Assembly: GCA_025057315.1 (NCBI GenBank)
Contig: JANWXW010000105.1
Location: 1 to 64,000, forward strand
Source: Myxococcota bacterium
GTDB lineage: Bacteria > Myxococcota_A > Polyangia > Palsa-1104 > JAEUJZ01
Direction of reading: 5' to 3'
DNA: 64,000 bases
Part shown: positions 37,502 to 45,790 of the stretch, piece by piece
How positions within the stretch are numbered: the stretch's first letter is position 1
Layout of the letters: every line of letters begins with the position of its first letter
Made by a program: the position numbers and the translations under genes
The notes under the pieces: generated by a model
What the model was told of the DNA's origin: nothing
Database searches by the model: none
The model's input: only the letters and a program-made list of their open reading frames with translations

Positions 37502-38956
37502 GTGCCCGCTGTGCCGGATGTGCCCGAGCTGTTCCAGCAGCCAGGCCCGCAGGGTTTGGCGCGCAAGCTGGGTCTGCTGGATGCCACCACGCTCATTGTG
37601 GGCAGCATGATCGGCTCCGGCATCTTCATCGCCCCGTCGCTGATGGCCAAGAACATCTCGGCCCCGGGCCTTTACCTGGGGCTCTGGGTATTGGGGGGGG
37701 TGTTCACCTTGCTGGGTGCCTTCAGCTATGGCGAGCTGTCGGCGATGATGCCCCACGCGGGTGGCCAGTATGTGTTTCTGCGCCGCGCGCTGGGGCGGCT
37801 GCTCGGCTTCCTCTACGGCTGGACCCTGCTGCTGGTCATCCAGTCGGGCTTCTGCGCCGCAGTCAGCCTGGCCTTCGCCAAGTACCTGGGCGTGTTCGTG
37901 CCAGGCCTGGGAGAGGGCACCGTGCTGCTACAGCTGGCGCTTCCAGCACAGCTCGGTACGCTGTCGATCAGCACAGCGCAGCTCTGTGCCCTGGCCGTCC
38001 TGGCCTTCCTTACCTGGATCAACACCCGTGGCGTCGAGGCGGGCGCCTGGGTGCAGAACTTGTTTACGATCCTCAAAGTGGGGGCGGTGCTTTTGCTCGT
38101 GCTACTTGGGTTTGCTCTGGGCAAAGGAAGCATGCGCCACTTCAGCCCTCTCTGGAGCACGGAGGTGCCGCACCCCCCCGGTGCAGTCCAGGTGGGGTTC
38201 CTAGCAGCTCTGGGGGTGGCCATGAGCAAGGCCCTGTTCTCCTACGACGCCTGGAACACCGTCACGTTCGCTGCCGCCGAGGTGCGCGACCCCGGCCGCA
38301 ACCTGCCGCGAGCTCTGGTGCTGGGCACAGCCGCCACCACGCTCACCTACACGGCGGCGGCGGCGGTATACCTGTACCTGGTGCCGCTGGAGCGCATGGC
38401 AACCGTGCCAGAGAACCGCATTGCCGCTGAGGCCGCACGGGTGCTCTTTGGGGAGGTGGGCACGCAGCTGGTGGCGGGGGCCATCCTGATCTCGACGTTC
38501 GGCTGTATCAACGGCATGATTCTGGGCGGCGCACGGGTGCTATATGCGATGGCGTGTGACCGGCTGTTTTTTGCTGCCGCCAGCCGCACCAACGAGCGCC
38601 AGGTGCCCCACATCGCGCTGGTGCTGCTGGGCCTGTGGTCCGGGGTCCTGGCGCTGTCCGGGCGCTATGACGACCTGCTCACCTACACGACGTTCGCCTC
38701 GCTACTGTTCAATGCGCTGACGGTGCTGGCGCTGTTTCTGCTCCGCCACCGCCTGCCCGATGTCCCGCGGCCATACCGGGCCTGGGGATATCCGGTGACC
38801 CCAGCGCTGTTCCTCATTATCTCCCTGCTCTTTGTCGTCTATATCGTGCAGGGCGATCCGCGCAGCTCGCTCTACGGCCTGCTGCTGGTCCTGCTGGGGG
38901 TGCCTATCTATGTTGCGATGGCCCGGCGGGGTGCCCCCAGACCCGCTGGCCACTAA
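37502..38956 (+). CDS. APC-family amino-acid permease (LAT-like)
   Basis: 484 aa from the GTG at 37502, which follows GAGAGG; the open frame runs far upstream antisense to the neighbouring permease and is not used. About 12 membrane helices. The first helix has TTLIVGSMIGSGIFIAPS, followed by GALFSYGELSA-like AFSYGELSAMMPHAGGQYVF. FSYDAWNTVTFAAAEVRDP is typical of the L-type (LAT) branch, which exchanges neutral amino acids, so it differs from the CAT-type genes on both sides. It ends nine nt before the next permease gene, so they form an operon. Confidence 0.9.
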   Translation: MPAVPDVPELFQQPGPQGLARKLGLLDATTLIVGSMIGSGIFIAPSLMAKNISAPGLYLGLWVLGGVFTLLGAFSYGELSAMMPHAGGQYVFLRRALGRLLGFLYGWTLLLVIQSGFCAAVSLAFAKYLGVFVPGLGEGTVLLQLALPAQLGTLSISTAQLCALAVLAFLTWINTRGVEAGAWVQNLFTILKVGAVLLLVLLGFALGKGSMRHFSPLWSTEVPHPPGAVQVGFLAALGVAMSKALFSYDAWNTVTFAAAEVRDPGRNLPRALVLGTAATTLTYTAAAAVYLYLVPLERMATVPENRIAAEAARVLFGEVGTQLVAGAILISTFGCINGMILGGARVLYAMACDRLFFAAASRTNERQVPHIALVLLGLWSGVLALSGRYDDLLTYTTFASLLFNALTVLALFLLRHRLPDVPRPYRAWGYPVTPALFLIISLLFVVYIVQGDPRSSLYGLLLVLLGVPIYVAMARRGAPRPAGH

Positions 38957-38965
38957 GGACCAGAG

Positions 38966-40465
38966 ATGTCTATCTTTCGCACCAAGCCCATCGAGCGCAT
39001 CATCCAGGAGGCAGCAGCGGAGGGGAGCGGCACGCTGCGGCGGGTGCTCGGCCCGGTCAACCTCGTGACTCTCGGTGTGGGCGCGATCATCGGAACAGGT
39101 ATCTTTGTGCTGACCGGCCAGGCGGCAGCGGCCTACGCCGGCCCGGCGATCGTTTTGTCGATGGTGCTGGCCGGACTGGCCAGCGCTCTGGCAGGTCTGT
39201 GCTATGCTGAGTTCGCCTCGACGGTACCCATTGCTGGTTCGGCCTACACCTATGGCTATGCCACACTGGGTGAGTTTATTGCCTGGATCATCGGCTGGGA
39301 TCTGATCCTCGAGTATGCGCTCGGCGCTGCCACGGTCGCTGTGGGCTGGTCGGGCTACGTCGTCAGCTTCTTGGCCGACCTTGGCATTCACGTCCCCCCT
39401 GCACTCAGCGCCGCCCCCGGCACAGTGCTTACCGTGGCTGGGGGGGGCACGGTCACGGCCGTGTTCAACTTGCCCGCGGTGTTGATCACGGCCCTGGTCA
39501 CCGCGCTGCTCGTCGTTGGCATCAAGGAGTCAGCGACAGTCAACGCGGTCATCGTGGTGGTCAAAGTAACGGTGGTGGTGGTGGTTATCGCGGCCGGTGC
39601 CGTGTTTGTAAACATGGCCAACCTGATGCCGTTTGTGCCGCCCAATCAGGGTCGGTTTGGCGCCTATGGCTGGAGCGGCGTGCTGCGCGGGGCTGGCGTG
39701 ATCTTTTTTGCTTACATCGGCTTTGATGCCGTCTCGACAGCAGCGCAGGAGGCAAAAAACCCCCAGCGCGACATGCCCATTGGCATCCTCGGGTCGCTCC
39801 TACTTTGCACGATCCTGTATGTCGCGGTCTCGGGCGTGATGGTCGGCCTGGTGCCGTACCAGCAGTTGGGAGTTGCCGCGCCCATGGCGGTGGCCATCGA
39901 TGCCGCCCGCGTCCATGCGCAGGGCACAGCCTGGGCCGCGCTCATGGGCAGCATGCCGTATGTCGTCAAAATCGGCGCCATCGCTGGCCTGAGCTCGGTC
40001 ATGGTGGTCATGATGATGGGCCAGCCACGCATTTTTTACTCCATGGCCAGCGATGGGTTGCTGCCGCCCTGGGCGAAGAAGATCCATCCTCGCTTTCGTA
40101 CCCCTCACATCACCACCCTCGTCACTGGAATTATCGTCGGCGTCGCTGCAGGCTTCACGCCAATCAGCGTGCTAGGCGAGCTGGTCAGCATCGGCACGCT
40201 GCTGGCCTTTGTGATCGTATCGGTGGGGGTGCTGGCGCTGCGCCGCCGCCGCCCGGAGCTGCATCGTCCCTTCCGTACGCCGCTGGTGCCGTTGGTGCCG
40301 ATTCTGTCGGCGGCTGTGGCCCTGTCGCTGATGCTGGGCCTGCCGTGGCAAACGTGGAAACGGCTGCTTATCTGGATGCTGGTCGGGATCGCCCTTTACT
40401 TTGCGTACGGCCGCCGCCACAGCCTGGTCCAGGCAGAGGCGGCTGCGAGCCAAGAGGCCAGGTAA
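38966..40465 (+). CDS. APC-family amino-acid permease (CAT type)
   Basis: 499 aa. A CAT-type transporter with a short cytoplasmic N-terminus, then LGVGAIIGTGIFVLTGQAAA, GLCYAEFASTVPIAGSAYTY, WIIGWDLILEYALGAATVAV and VIFFAYIGFDAVSTAAQEAK. It shares the block GQPRIFYSMASDGLLP with the permease at 35939 and the same length, so the two are paralogues. It starts nine nt after the LAT-like gene. Its last 98 nt overlap the antisense end of prmC, an unusual convergent overlap. The substrate is likely an amino acid; lysine is an attractive guess because of kdd nearby, but that is inference. Confidence 0.92.
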   Translation: MSIFRTKPIERIIQEAAAEGSGTLRRVLGPVNLVTLGVGAIIGTGIFVLTGQAAAAYAGPAIVLSMVLAGLASALAGLCYAEFASTVPIAGSAYTYGYATLGEFIAWIIGWDLILEYALGAATVAVGWSGYVVSFLADLGIHVPPALSAAPGTVLTVAGGGTVTAVFNLPAVLITALVTALLVVGIKESATVNAVIVVVKVTVVVVVIAAGAVFVNMANLMPFVPPNQGRFGAYGWSGVLRGAGVIFFAYIGFDAVSTAAQEAKNPQRDMPIGILGSLLLCTILYVAVSGVMVGLVPYQQLGVAAPMAVAIDAARVHAQGTAWAALMGSMPYVVKIGAIAGLSSVMVVMMMGQPRIFYSMASDGLLPPWAKKIHPRFRTPHITTLVTGIIVGVAAGFTPISVLGELVSIGTLLAFVIVSVGVLALRRRRPELHRPFRTPLVPLVPILSAAVALSLMLGLPWQTWKRLLIWMLVGIALYFAYGRRHSLVQAEAAASQEAR

Positions 40466-41450
40466 AAGCGGGCCGACGACCGGAGACCACGCGGGGGGAG
40501 CGGCTCAGGTCGTCGGTGATGGTTACCTCGAGGTAGCCCCTGTCCCGTAGCAGCTCTGCCACGGTTCCCGCCTGACCGTCGCCCACCTCCAGTGCCAGCG
40601 CGCCCCCTGGAGCAAGATACTGCCATGCATCCCGCACCAGGCGCCGGATGATCACCAGACCGTCTGCGCCGCCGTCGATCGCGGCCCGGGGCTCGGCGCG
40701 TACCTCTGGCGGTAGATGGGGCAGGTCGCCGGTCGGGATGTAGGGCGGGTTGGAGACGATGAGGTCAAAAGGGCCCTCCAGCGCCAAGGGTGCCAGGAGG
40801 TCGCCGCTGAGCAACTGCACCTCTAGACCCAGCCGGGTGGCATTGTCTCGCGCCACCTGGAGCGCCTCTTCGCTCTGCTCCACGGCCAGGACACGTGCAT
40901 GGGGGCGTTCCTTCTTCAGCGCCAACGCCACCGCCCCCGATCCAGTGCCGATGTCGGCGATGCGCGGCGGCGGCCCCTCTACAGCTGGTGCAGGCACGTT
41001 GCCGCTGCGCGCCTTTGCTGTGCCTGGGGTAGACTCCGTAGGATCATCGTAGTGCACCGTCAGCTCTCCCTGACCTGTGAGCGGCCGCCGGTCCAGTAGC
41101 CGCAGCGCTACCTCGACGAGGGTCTCGGTTTCCGGCCGCGGCACAAGCACAGCTGGGCTCACGCGCAGCGGCAGGGACCAGAACTCGCGTTCTCCGGTCA
41201 AATAGGCCACCGGCTCGCCGGCCATACGTCGTCGGACCAGCTCGCGGTAGCGAGCCAGTTCCTGGGCGCTCAGGGGTTGCTCGAACCGCATGTAGAGCAT
41301 GACGCGATGCCAGCCCAGCGCGTGTGCCAGGAGCAGCTCGGCATCCAGCCGCGGCGACGGAATGCCTCTTGCAGCGAACCGATCGCGCGTCCAGCCGAGC
41401 ACCTGCCCGACGGTCCAGATGCGCGGAGTATCCTGGCTGCTAAGTGGCAC
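40368..41450 (-). CDS. prmC: Release factor glutamine methyltransferase PrmC
   Basis: 360 aa. PrmC methylates the Gln of the GGQ loop of release factors RF1 and RF2 using SAM. The N-terminal helical domain has VGQVLGWTRDRF and SPRLDAELLLAHALGW; the methyltransferase domain has IADIGTGSGAVALALKKERP, VEQSEEALQVARDNA and the catalytic NPPY in IVSNPPYIPTGDLPHLPPEV, plus FWSLPLRVSPAVLVPRPETE. Two oddities: a linker insertion of about 35 residues rich in Pro, Thr and Gly before the SAM motif, and a C-terminal extension of about 30 residues encoded antisense to the permease gene. The start is a GTG; an ATG at 41579 is possible but would overlap kdd. prfA is not next to it. Confidence 0.94.
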   Translation of the reverse strand: MPLSSQDTPRIWTVGQVLGWTRDRFAARGIPSPRLDAELLLAHALGWHRVMLYMRFEQPLSAQELARYRELVRRRMAGEPVAYLTGEREFWSLPLRVSPAVLVPRPETETLVEVALRLLDRRPLTGQGELTVHYDDPTESTPGTAKARSGNVPAPAVEGPPPRIADIGTGSGAVALALKKERPHARVLAVEQSEEALQVARDNATRLGLEVQLLSGDLLAPLALEGPFDLIVSNPPYIPTGDLPHLPPEVRAEPRAAIDGGADGLVIIRRLVRDAWQYLAPGGALALEVGDGQAGTVAELLRDRGYLEVTITDDLSRSPRVVSGRRPAFTWPLGSQPPLPGPGCGGGRTQSKGRSRPASR

Positions 41451-41547
41451 GAGCAGTAAGCATAGTCTGCTCTGCAGGGGACCAACAAGCAGCCTATCCC
41501 CTCGATCCTGTCGCTCTGGCCGTTGCGCCTCTGCCCTGCTCTGGGGT

Positions 41548-42651
41548 CTAGGTAGAGGGAGTAGCGAGTGCCCGTCCATACCGCCTGACGAACAGCTCAC
41601 GCAGTGCCTGCTCCTGCCGCAGCAGCGCCAGCGTGGCCTCGGCATGGCCGGCGCAATAGCCGTTGCCGATGAGCATCTCCACGTCCCGGCTTACACCCTC
41701 GGCGCCGAGCGCGGCACGGGTGAAGCTGGTGGCCATGGAGAAGAAGTAGATTCGCCCTCCCTCGCGTGCGCACAGGATGGCTGCCATTTCTGCTCCGGCC
41801 GCATTTACACAGCTTACCACCAAGTCGAACTCGCCGCCGGCCACCGCGGTTGCGGTGCTGGCCACGCCGAGCGCATCTTGCACATCGCCGCGCAGCACCG
41901 GCTGGCAGTAGCCTAAGGCCTCGGCGTCACGCGCCGCGCCCTCGTCTACCTCAAGTCCCACCACCAGACCGGCACCGACCCGCCGCGCTGCCGCCGCTGC
42001 CAGCAGCCCCGACTTGCCGCCGCAGCCGAGCACCAGCACACGGTCTCCGCTACGCACCAACCGTGCCACTTGTGGCGCTGCACCGGCCACATCCAGCGCT
42101 GCCAGCACCACGCCAGCGGGGAGGTCATCGGGCAGCCGTGCCCACGCGCCCGAGGCGAATAGCACTGCTGTCCCGACGACCTCGAGCTGGTGGGTGGCCA
42201 GGTGCACGGCGCGCACGGACTCCAAGCGCAGCGGGGTCAGCGTAAGGGATACAAGCGTGGCCACACGCTCGCCGGGACGCAACTCCGCATGCGGGGGGGG
42301 CAGGCCAGCACCGACGCGGCGCACACGGCCAAGAAGCATGCCGCCGGACCCCGTAACAGGATTGTGGAGCTTGCCCCGAGCAGACACAATCGCCTGCACG
42401 CGTGCGGCAACACCTGCCTCGGGTGGCTCGCCAGCGGCGCGGGCCTCCTCTTCGAGCTGGCGGAAGCTGGCCGAGTCCACGTTCAGCCACTCCACGTCGA
42501 GCACCAGCTCGAAGGCTCCGCCCTCGTCATCCGGCAACTCGGGCTCGTTGCGCAGCCGCACTGCGGCCTGCGGTAGCACAGCTGGGGGCCCCGGCGGCTC
42601 CAGCACGCGATGTGCTCCGTAGCGATACAGAAGGGGAGGCTGGGGGTGCAT
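41548..42651 (-). CDS. kdd: L-erythro-3,5-diaminohexanoate dehydrogenase
   Basis: 367 aa from the ATG at 42651 (LLYRYGAHRVLEPPG opening, as in the family). Kdd oxidatively deaminates 3,5-diaminohexanoate to 5-amino-3-oxohexanoate with NAD(P), the middle step of lysine fermentation. Diagnostic blocks are DVEWLNVDSASFRQLEEEA, NPVTGSGGMLLGRV, RVATLVSLTLTPLRLESV, LAALDVAGAAPQVARLV, VLVLGCGGKSGLLAA (dinucleotide fold) and FFSMATSFTRAALGAEGVSR followed by MLIGNGYC. None of the partners (kamA, kamD, kamE, kce, kal) is in the window, so the pathway cannot be proven here. The amino-acid permeases to the left fit such a use. Confidence 0.9.
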   Translation of the reverse strand: MHPQPPLLYRYGAHRVLEPPGPPAVLPQAAVRLRNEPELPDDEGGAFELVLDVEWLNVDSASFRQLEEEARAAGEPPEAGVAARVQAIVSARGKLHNPVTGSGGMLLGRVRRVGAGLPPPHAELRPGERVATLVSLTLTPLRLESVRAVHLATHQLEVVGTAVLFASGAWARLPDDLPAGVVLAALDVAGAAPQVARLVRSGDRVLVLGCGGKSGLLAAAAARRVGAGLVVGLEVDEGAARDAEALGYCQPVLRGDVQDALGVASTATAVAGGEFDLVVSCVNAAGAEMAAILCAREGGRIYFFSMATSFTRAALGAEGVSRDVEMLIGNGYCAGHAEATLALLRQEQALRELFVRRYGRALATPST

Positions 42652-42778
42652 CTCCCTCACATAGCGCGCCAGGGCGCTAGGCTCAAGTCCGTAGGGCCGT
42701 TGATGGGTCCTACTCCAAATGATAAGATGTCTATGGTCATTCCATTCTGCGCGCTTAGGGAAGATCCAAGAGAGTCGA

Positions 42779-44479
42779 ATGAGCCGGCTTGGCGAGCTAC
42801 TGGTCCGCGAGAACCTGATTTCGATCACCCAGCTTCAAAAGGCTCTGGAGGCCCAGCGCAAAAGCGGGGGCCGGCTGGGACAGAACCTGACCAAGCTGGG
42901 CATCATCAGCGAAGCAGAGCTGACCAACTTCCTGGCCAAACAGTACGGCGTTCCGTCGATCAACCTGTCGGAGTTCGAGATCGCGCCGGAAGTCATCGCG
43001 CTGGTGCCACCGGAGCTGGCCAAGCGCCATCAGCTTATCCCGGTGAACCGCACAGGTCAGACGCTGATCGTCGTCATGGCGGATCCGTCCAACATCTACG
43101 CCATTGACGATCTGAAGTTCCGCACCGGGCTCAACATCGAGGTCGTGGTGGCCTCGGAGCAAGCCATTGAGGAGGCCATCCAGCGCTACTACGACAAGCC
43201 GGCCGGCATCATAGACCAGTCGTTGGAAGGGCTGGTCGACGAAATCGACTATGAAACGGGCGGCGAGGAGGAGGTCAGCTCTGGCATCGACATCACCAAG
43301 CAGGCTAGCGAGGCTCCGGTCGTCAAGCTGTGCAACGCCATCCTGCTGAACGCCATCAAGAAGAACGCCAGCGACATCCACATCGAGCCCTATGAGAAGT
43401 CCTACCGTGTGCGCTACCGCATCGACGGCATGCTCTACGAGGAGCAGCCTCCCTTGCCGCTGCGGCTGAAGAACGCCATCACCTCGCGCTTCAAGATCAT
43501 GTCCAACCTGGACATCTCGGAGCGCCGGCTGCCCCAGGACGGGCGCATCAAGCTGCGCATCGGCAAAGATAAAGAGATGGATTTCCGCGTCTCGGTCCTG
43601 CCGACGCTCTTTGGCGAAAAGATCGTCCTGCGGTTGCTGGACAAGAGCAACTTGCAGCTGGACATGACCAAGCTCGGCTTCGATCCGGAGCCGCTGGAGG
43701 CGTTCAAGGAGTCGATCAACAAGCCCTACGGCATGGTGCTGGTCACCGGTCCGACGGGGTCGGGCAAAACCACCACGCTCTACTCAGCGTTGTCGGAGCT
43801 GAACAAGACCACGCGCAACATCAGCACTGCCGAGGACCCGGTCGAGTATAACCTGGTGGGCATCAACCAGGTGCAGGTCAACGATGCCGTCGGGCTGAAC
43901 TTCGCTGCAGCGCTGCGGGCATTTTTGCGCCAAGACCCGAACATCATCATGGTCGGTGAGATCCGCGACTTCGAAACCGCCGAGATCGCGGTCAAGGCCG
44001 CCCTCACCGGTCACCTGGTCCTGTCGACGCTGCATACCAATGATGCTCCGAGCACAGTGAGCCGGCTGCTCAACATGGGCATCGAGCCGTTCCTGGTGAC
44101 CGCATCGGTGAACCTGATTTTGGCCCAGCGCTTGGCCCGTAAGATCTGCCAGGACTGCAAGCAGCCGGCCGAAAAGAACGTCGCGCAGCTCATCAAGATG
44201 GGCATGAAGCCGGAGGTGGCCGAGTCCATAGTGCAGTACCGTGGCGTCGGTTGCAGGACCTGTAACGGCACCGGATACAAAGGTCGCATCGCCCTGTATG
44301 AGGTCATGCCCTTTTACGAGTCACTCAAGGAACTGGTGCTGCAGGGGGCCAGCGCGGCCGAGATTAAGGCGGAGGCCATCCGCAACGGGTTGCAAACGTT
44401 GCGCATGAGCGGCCTGAAAAAGATCGCTGAGGGTATCACCACGCCCGAAGAGGTGATGCGCGTGACGGTGGGCGATTGA
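42779..44479 (+). CDS. pilB: Type IV pilus assembly ATPase PilB
   Basis: 566 aa, the same length as Myxococcus PilB. It powers pilus extension at the inner membrane. The N-terminus carries two MshEN-type repeats (RLGELLVRENLISITQLQKA and the second with GRLGQNLTKLGIISEAEL), a known c-di-GMP-binding fold. The ATPase core has Walker A GPTGSGKT at 324-331, an Asp box AEDPVEYNL, Walker B IIMVGEIRDFETAEIA and His box TGHLVLSTLHTNDAPS. A four-Cys zinc site follows (CQDCKQP and CRTCNGTG). The ATG at 42779 was chosen from family fit. It starts the pilB-pilC-pilS row; pilT is missing. Confidence 0.96.
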   Translation: MSRLGELLVRENLISITQLQKALEAQRKSGGRLGQNLTKLGIISEAELTNFLAKQYGVPSINLSEFEIAPEVIALVPPELAKRHQLIPVNRTGQTLIVVMADPSNIYAIDDLKFRTGLNIEVVVASEQAIEEAIQRYYDKPAGIIDQSLEGLVDEIDYETGGEEEVSSGIDITKQASEAPVVKLCNAILLNAIKKNASDIHIEPYEKSYRVRYRIDGMLYEEQPPLPLRLKNAITSRFKIMSNLDISERRLPQDGRIKLRIGKDKEMDFRVSVLPTLFGEKIVLRLLDKSNLQLDMTKLGFDPEPLEAFKESINKPYGMVLVTGPTGSGKTTTLYSALSELNKTTRNISTAEDPVEYNLVGINQVQVNDAVGLNFAAALRAFLRQDPNIIMVGEIRDFETAEIAVKAALTGHLVLSTLHTNDAPSTVSRLLNMGIEPFLVTASVNLILAQRLARKICQDCKQPAEKNVAQLIKMGMKPEVAESIVQYRGVGCRTCNGTGYKGRIALYEVMPFYESLKELVLQGASAAEIKAEAIRNGLQTLRMSGLKKIAEGITTPEEVMRVTVGD

Positions 44480-44518
44480 TTTGCGTTGCCCTGATTGCCG
44501 TCAGAAAGGGTAGTAGCG

Positions 44519-45748
44519 ATGCCGATGTTCGCCTATGAGGCCAAGAGCCGCGATGGCAAGATCCAGCGCGGTCAGATCGAGGGCCAGAATCCCTTCGATG
44601 CCACCACGAAGCTACGCGCCCAGGGGCTGAACGTCGTCAGCATCGCTCCCAAAGGCAGCTTCGACATCAAGAAGATCCTCTCTGCCTTGCCGCTGGTGGG
44701 CGGCAGTGGCGTCAAGGAGAAGGATCTGGTCGTCTTTACTCGCCAGTTTGCCACCATGATCGACGCCGGCCTACCGCTGGTGCAGTGCTTGGAGATCCTC
44801 GGTGGGCAGGCGGACAACAAGAAGTTCAAGCGGGTCATCGAGGACATCAAGGTCTCGGTCGAGGGTGGCTCACAGCTCTCCGATGCCATGCGCAAGCATC
44901 CCGGCGTCTTCGACGAGCTGTACTGCAACCTGGTACAGGCCGGTGAGGCCGGTGGCATCTTGGATACCATCCTCAACCGCCTCTCGGTGTACATCGAAAA
45001 GGCGAGCAAGCTCAAAGGGCAGGTCAAAAGTGCGATGAGCTACCCCATCGGGGTGCTCGTGGTCGCCTGCGTCGTCGTGGCGGTGCTGCTCTACAAGGTC
45101 ATCCCGGTCTTTGAGAAGATGTTCAAAGACTTCGGCGGCACATTGCCCGCGCCGACGCAATTCGTCATCGACCTGTCGCACGCCTTTTCTAGCAACTTCC
45201 ACTTCTTCCTGGGGGGCATCCTCCTGCTCGTCACCGGGTTCCGTCTGTTCACCTCCCACCCACGTGGCAGGTATCTCTGGCACAAGACATTGCTCAAGTT
45301 CCCGGTCATCGGCATGGTGCTGCGCAAGGTGGCAGTGGCTCGCTTTACGCGCACCATGAGCACGCTGCTGGCCTCAGGCGTGCCCATCCTGGACGCCATG
45401 GAGATCGTCGCCCGCACAGCAGGCAATGCGGTCATCGAGGAGGGCATCATGTATGCTCGCTCCAAGGTGGCTGAGGGCAAACCCATCGTCGAGCCGCTCA
45501 TGGAGACAGGTATCTTCCCGGCCATGGTCGTGCAGATGATTGGCGTCGGCGAGCAGGCCGGCGCATTGGACATCATGCTGGGCAAAATCGCTGATTTTTA
45601 CGACGATGAGGTAGACGCCGCGGTCAAAGCCTTGACCAGCCTGATGGAGCCACTGATGATGGTCTTCCTGGGCGGCATCTGCGGGGGTCTGCTAATCGCA
45701 ATGTACATGCCCATCTTCGAGATGGCAGGCAACATCAAGGCGGGGTAA
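44519..45748 (+). CDS. pilC: Type IV pilus inner-membrane platform protein PilC
   Basis: 409 aa from the ATG at 44519 behind AAAGGG. PilC (GspF family) is the inner-membrane platform turned by PilB. It opens with MFAYEAKSRDGKIQRGQIEG, carries two GspF domains with FTRQFATMIDAGLPLVQCLE and FTRTMSTLLASGVPILDAME, and has three membrane segments (for example GVLVVACVVVAVLLYKVI and the C-terminal MVFLGGICGGLLIAMYMPIF). It lies 39 nt after pilB. In Myxococcus a pilT gene stands between pilB and pilC; here it is absent. Confidence 0.95.
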   Translation: MPMFAYEAKSRDGKIQRGQIEGQNPFDATTKLRAQGLNVVSIAPKGSFDIKKILSALPLVGGSGVKEKDLVVFTRQFATMIDAGLPLVQCLEILGGQADNKKFKRVIEDIKVSVEGGSQLSDAMRKHPGVFDELYCNLVQAGEAGGILDTILNRLSVYIEKASKLKGQVKSAMSYPIGVLVVACVVVAVLLYKVIPVFEKMFKDFGGTLPAPTQFVIDLSHAFSSNFHFFLGGILLLVTGFRLFTSHPRGRYLWHKTLLKFPVIGMVLRKVAVARFTRTMSTLLASGVPILDAMEIVARTAGNAVIEEGIMYARSKVAEGKPIVEPLMETGIFPAMVVQMIGVGEQAGALDIMLGKIADFYDDEVDAAVKALTSLMEPLMMVFLGGICGGLLIAMYMPIFEMAGNIKAG

Positions 45749-45790
45749 CTGCTGCCGGACAGCCCTTACAGCGCACGCATCCTCTACCTG

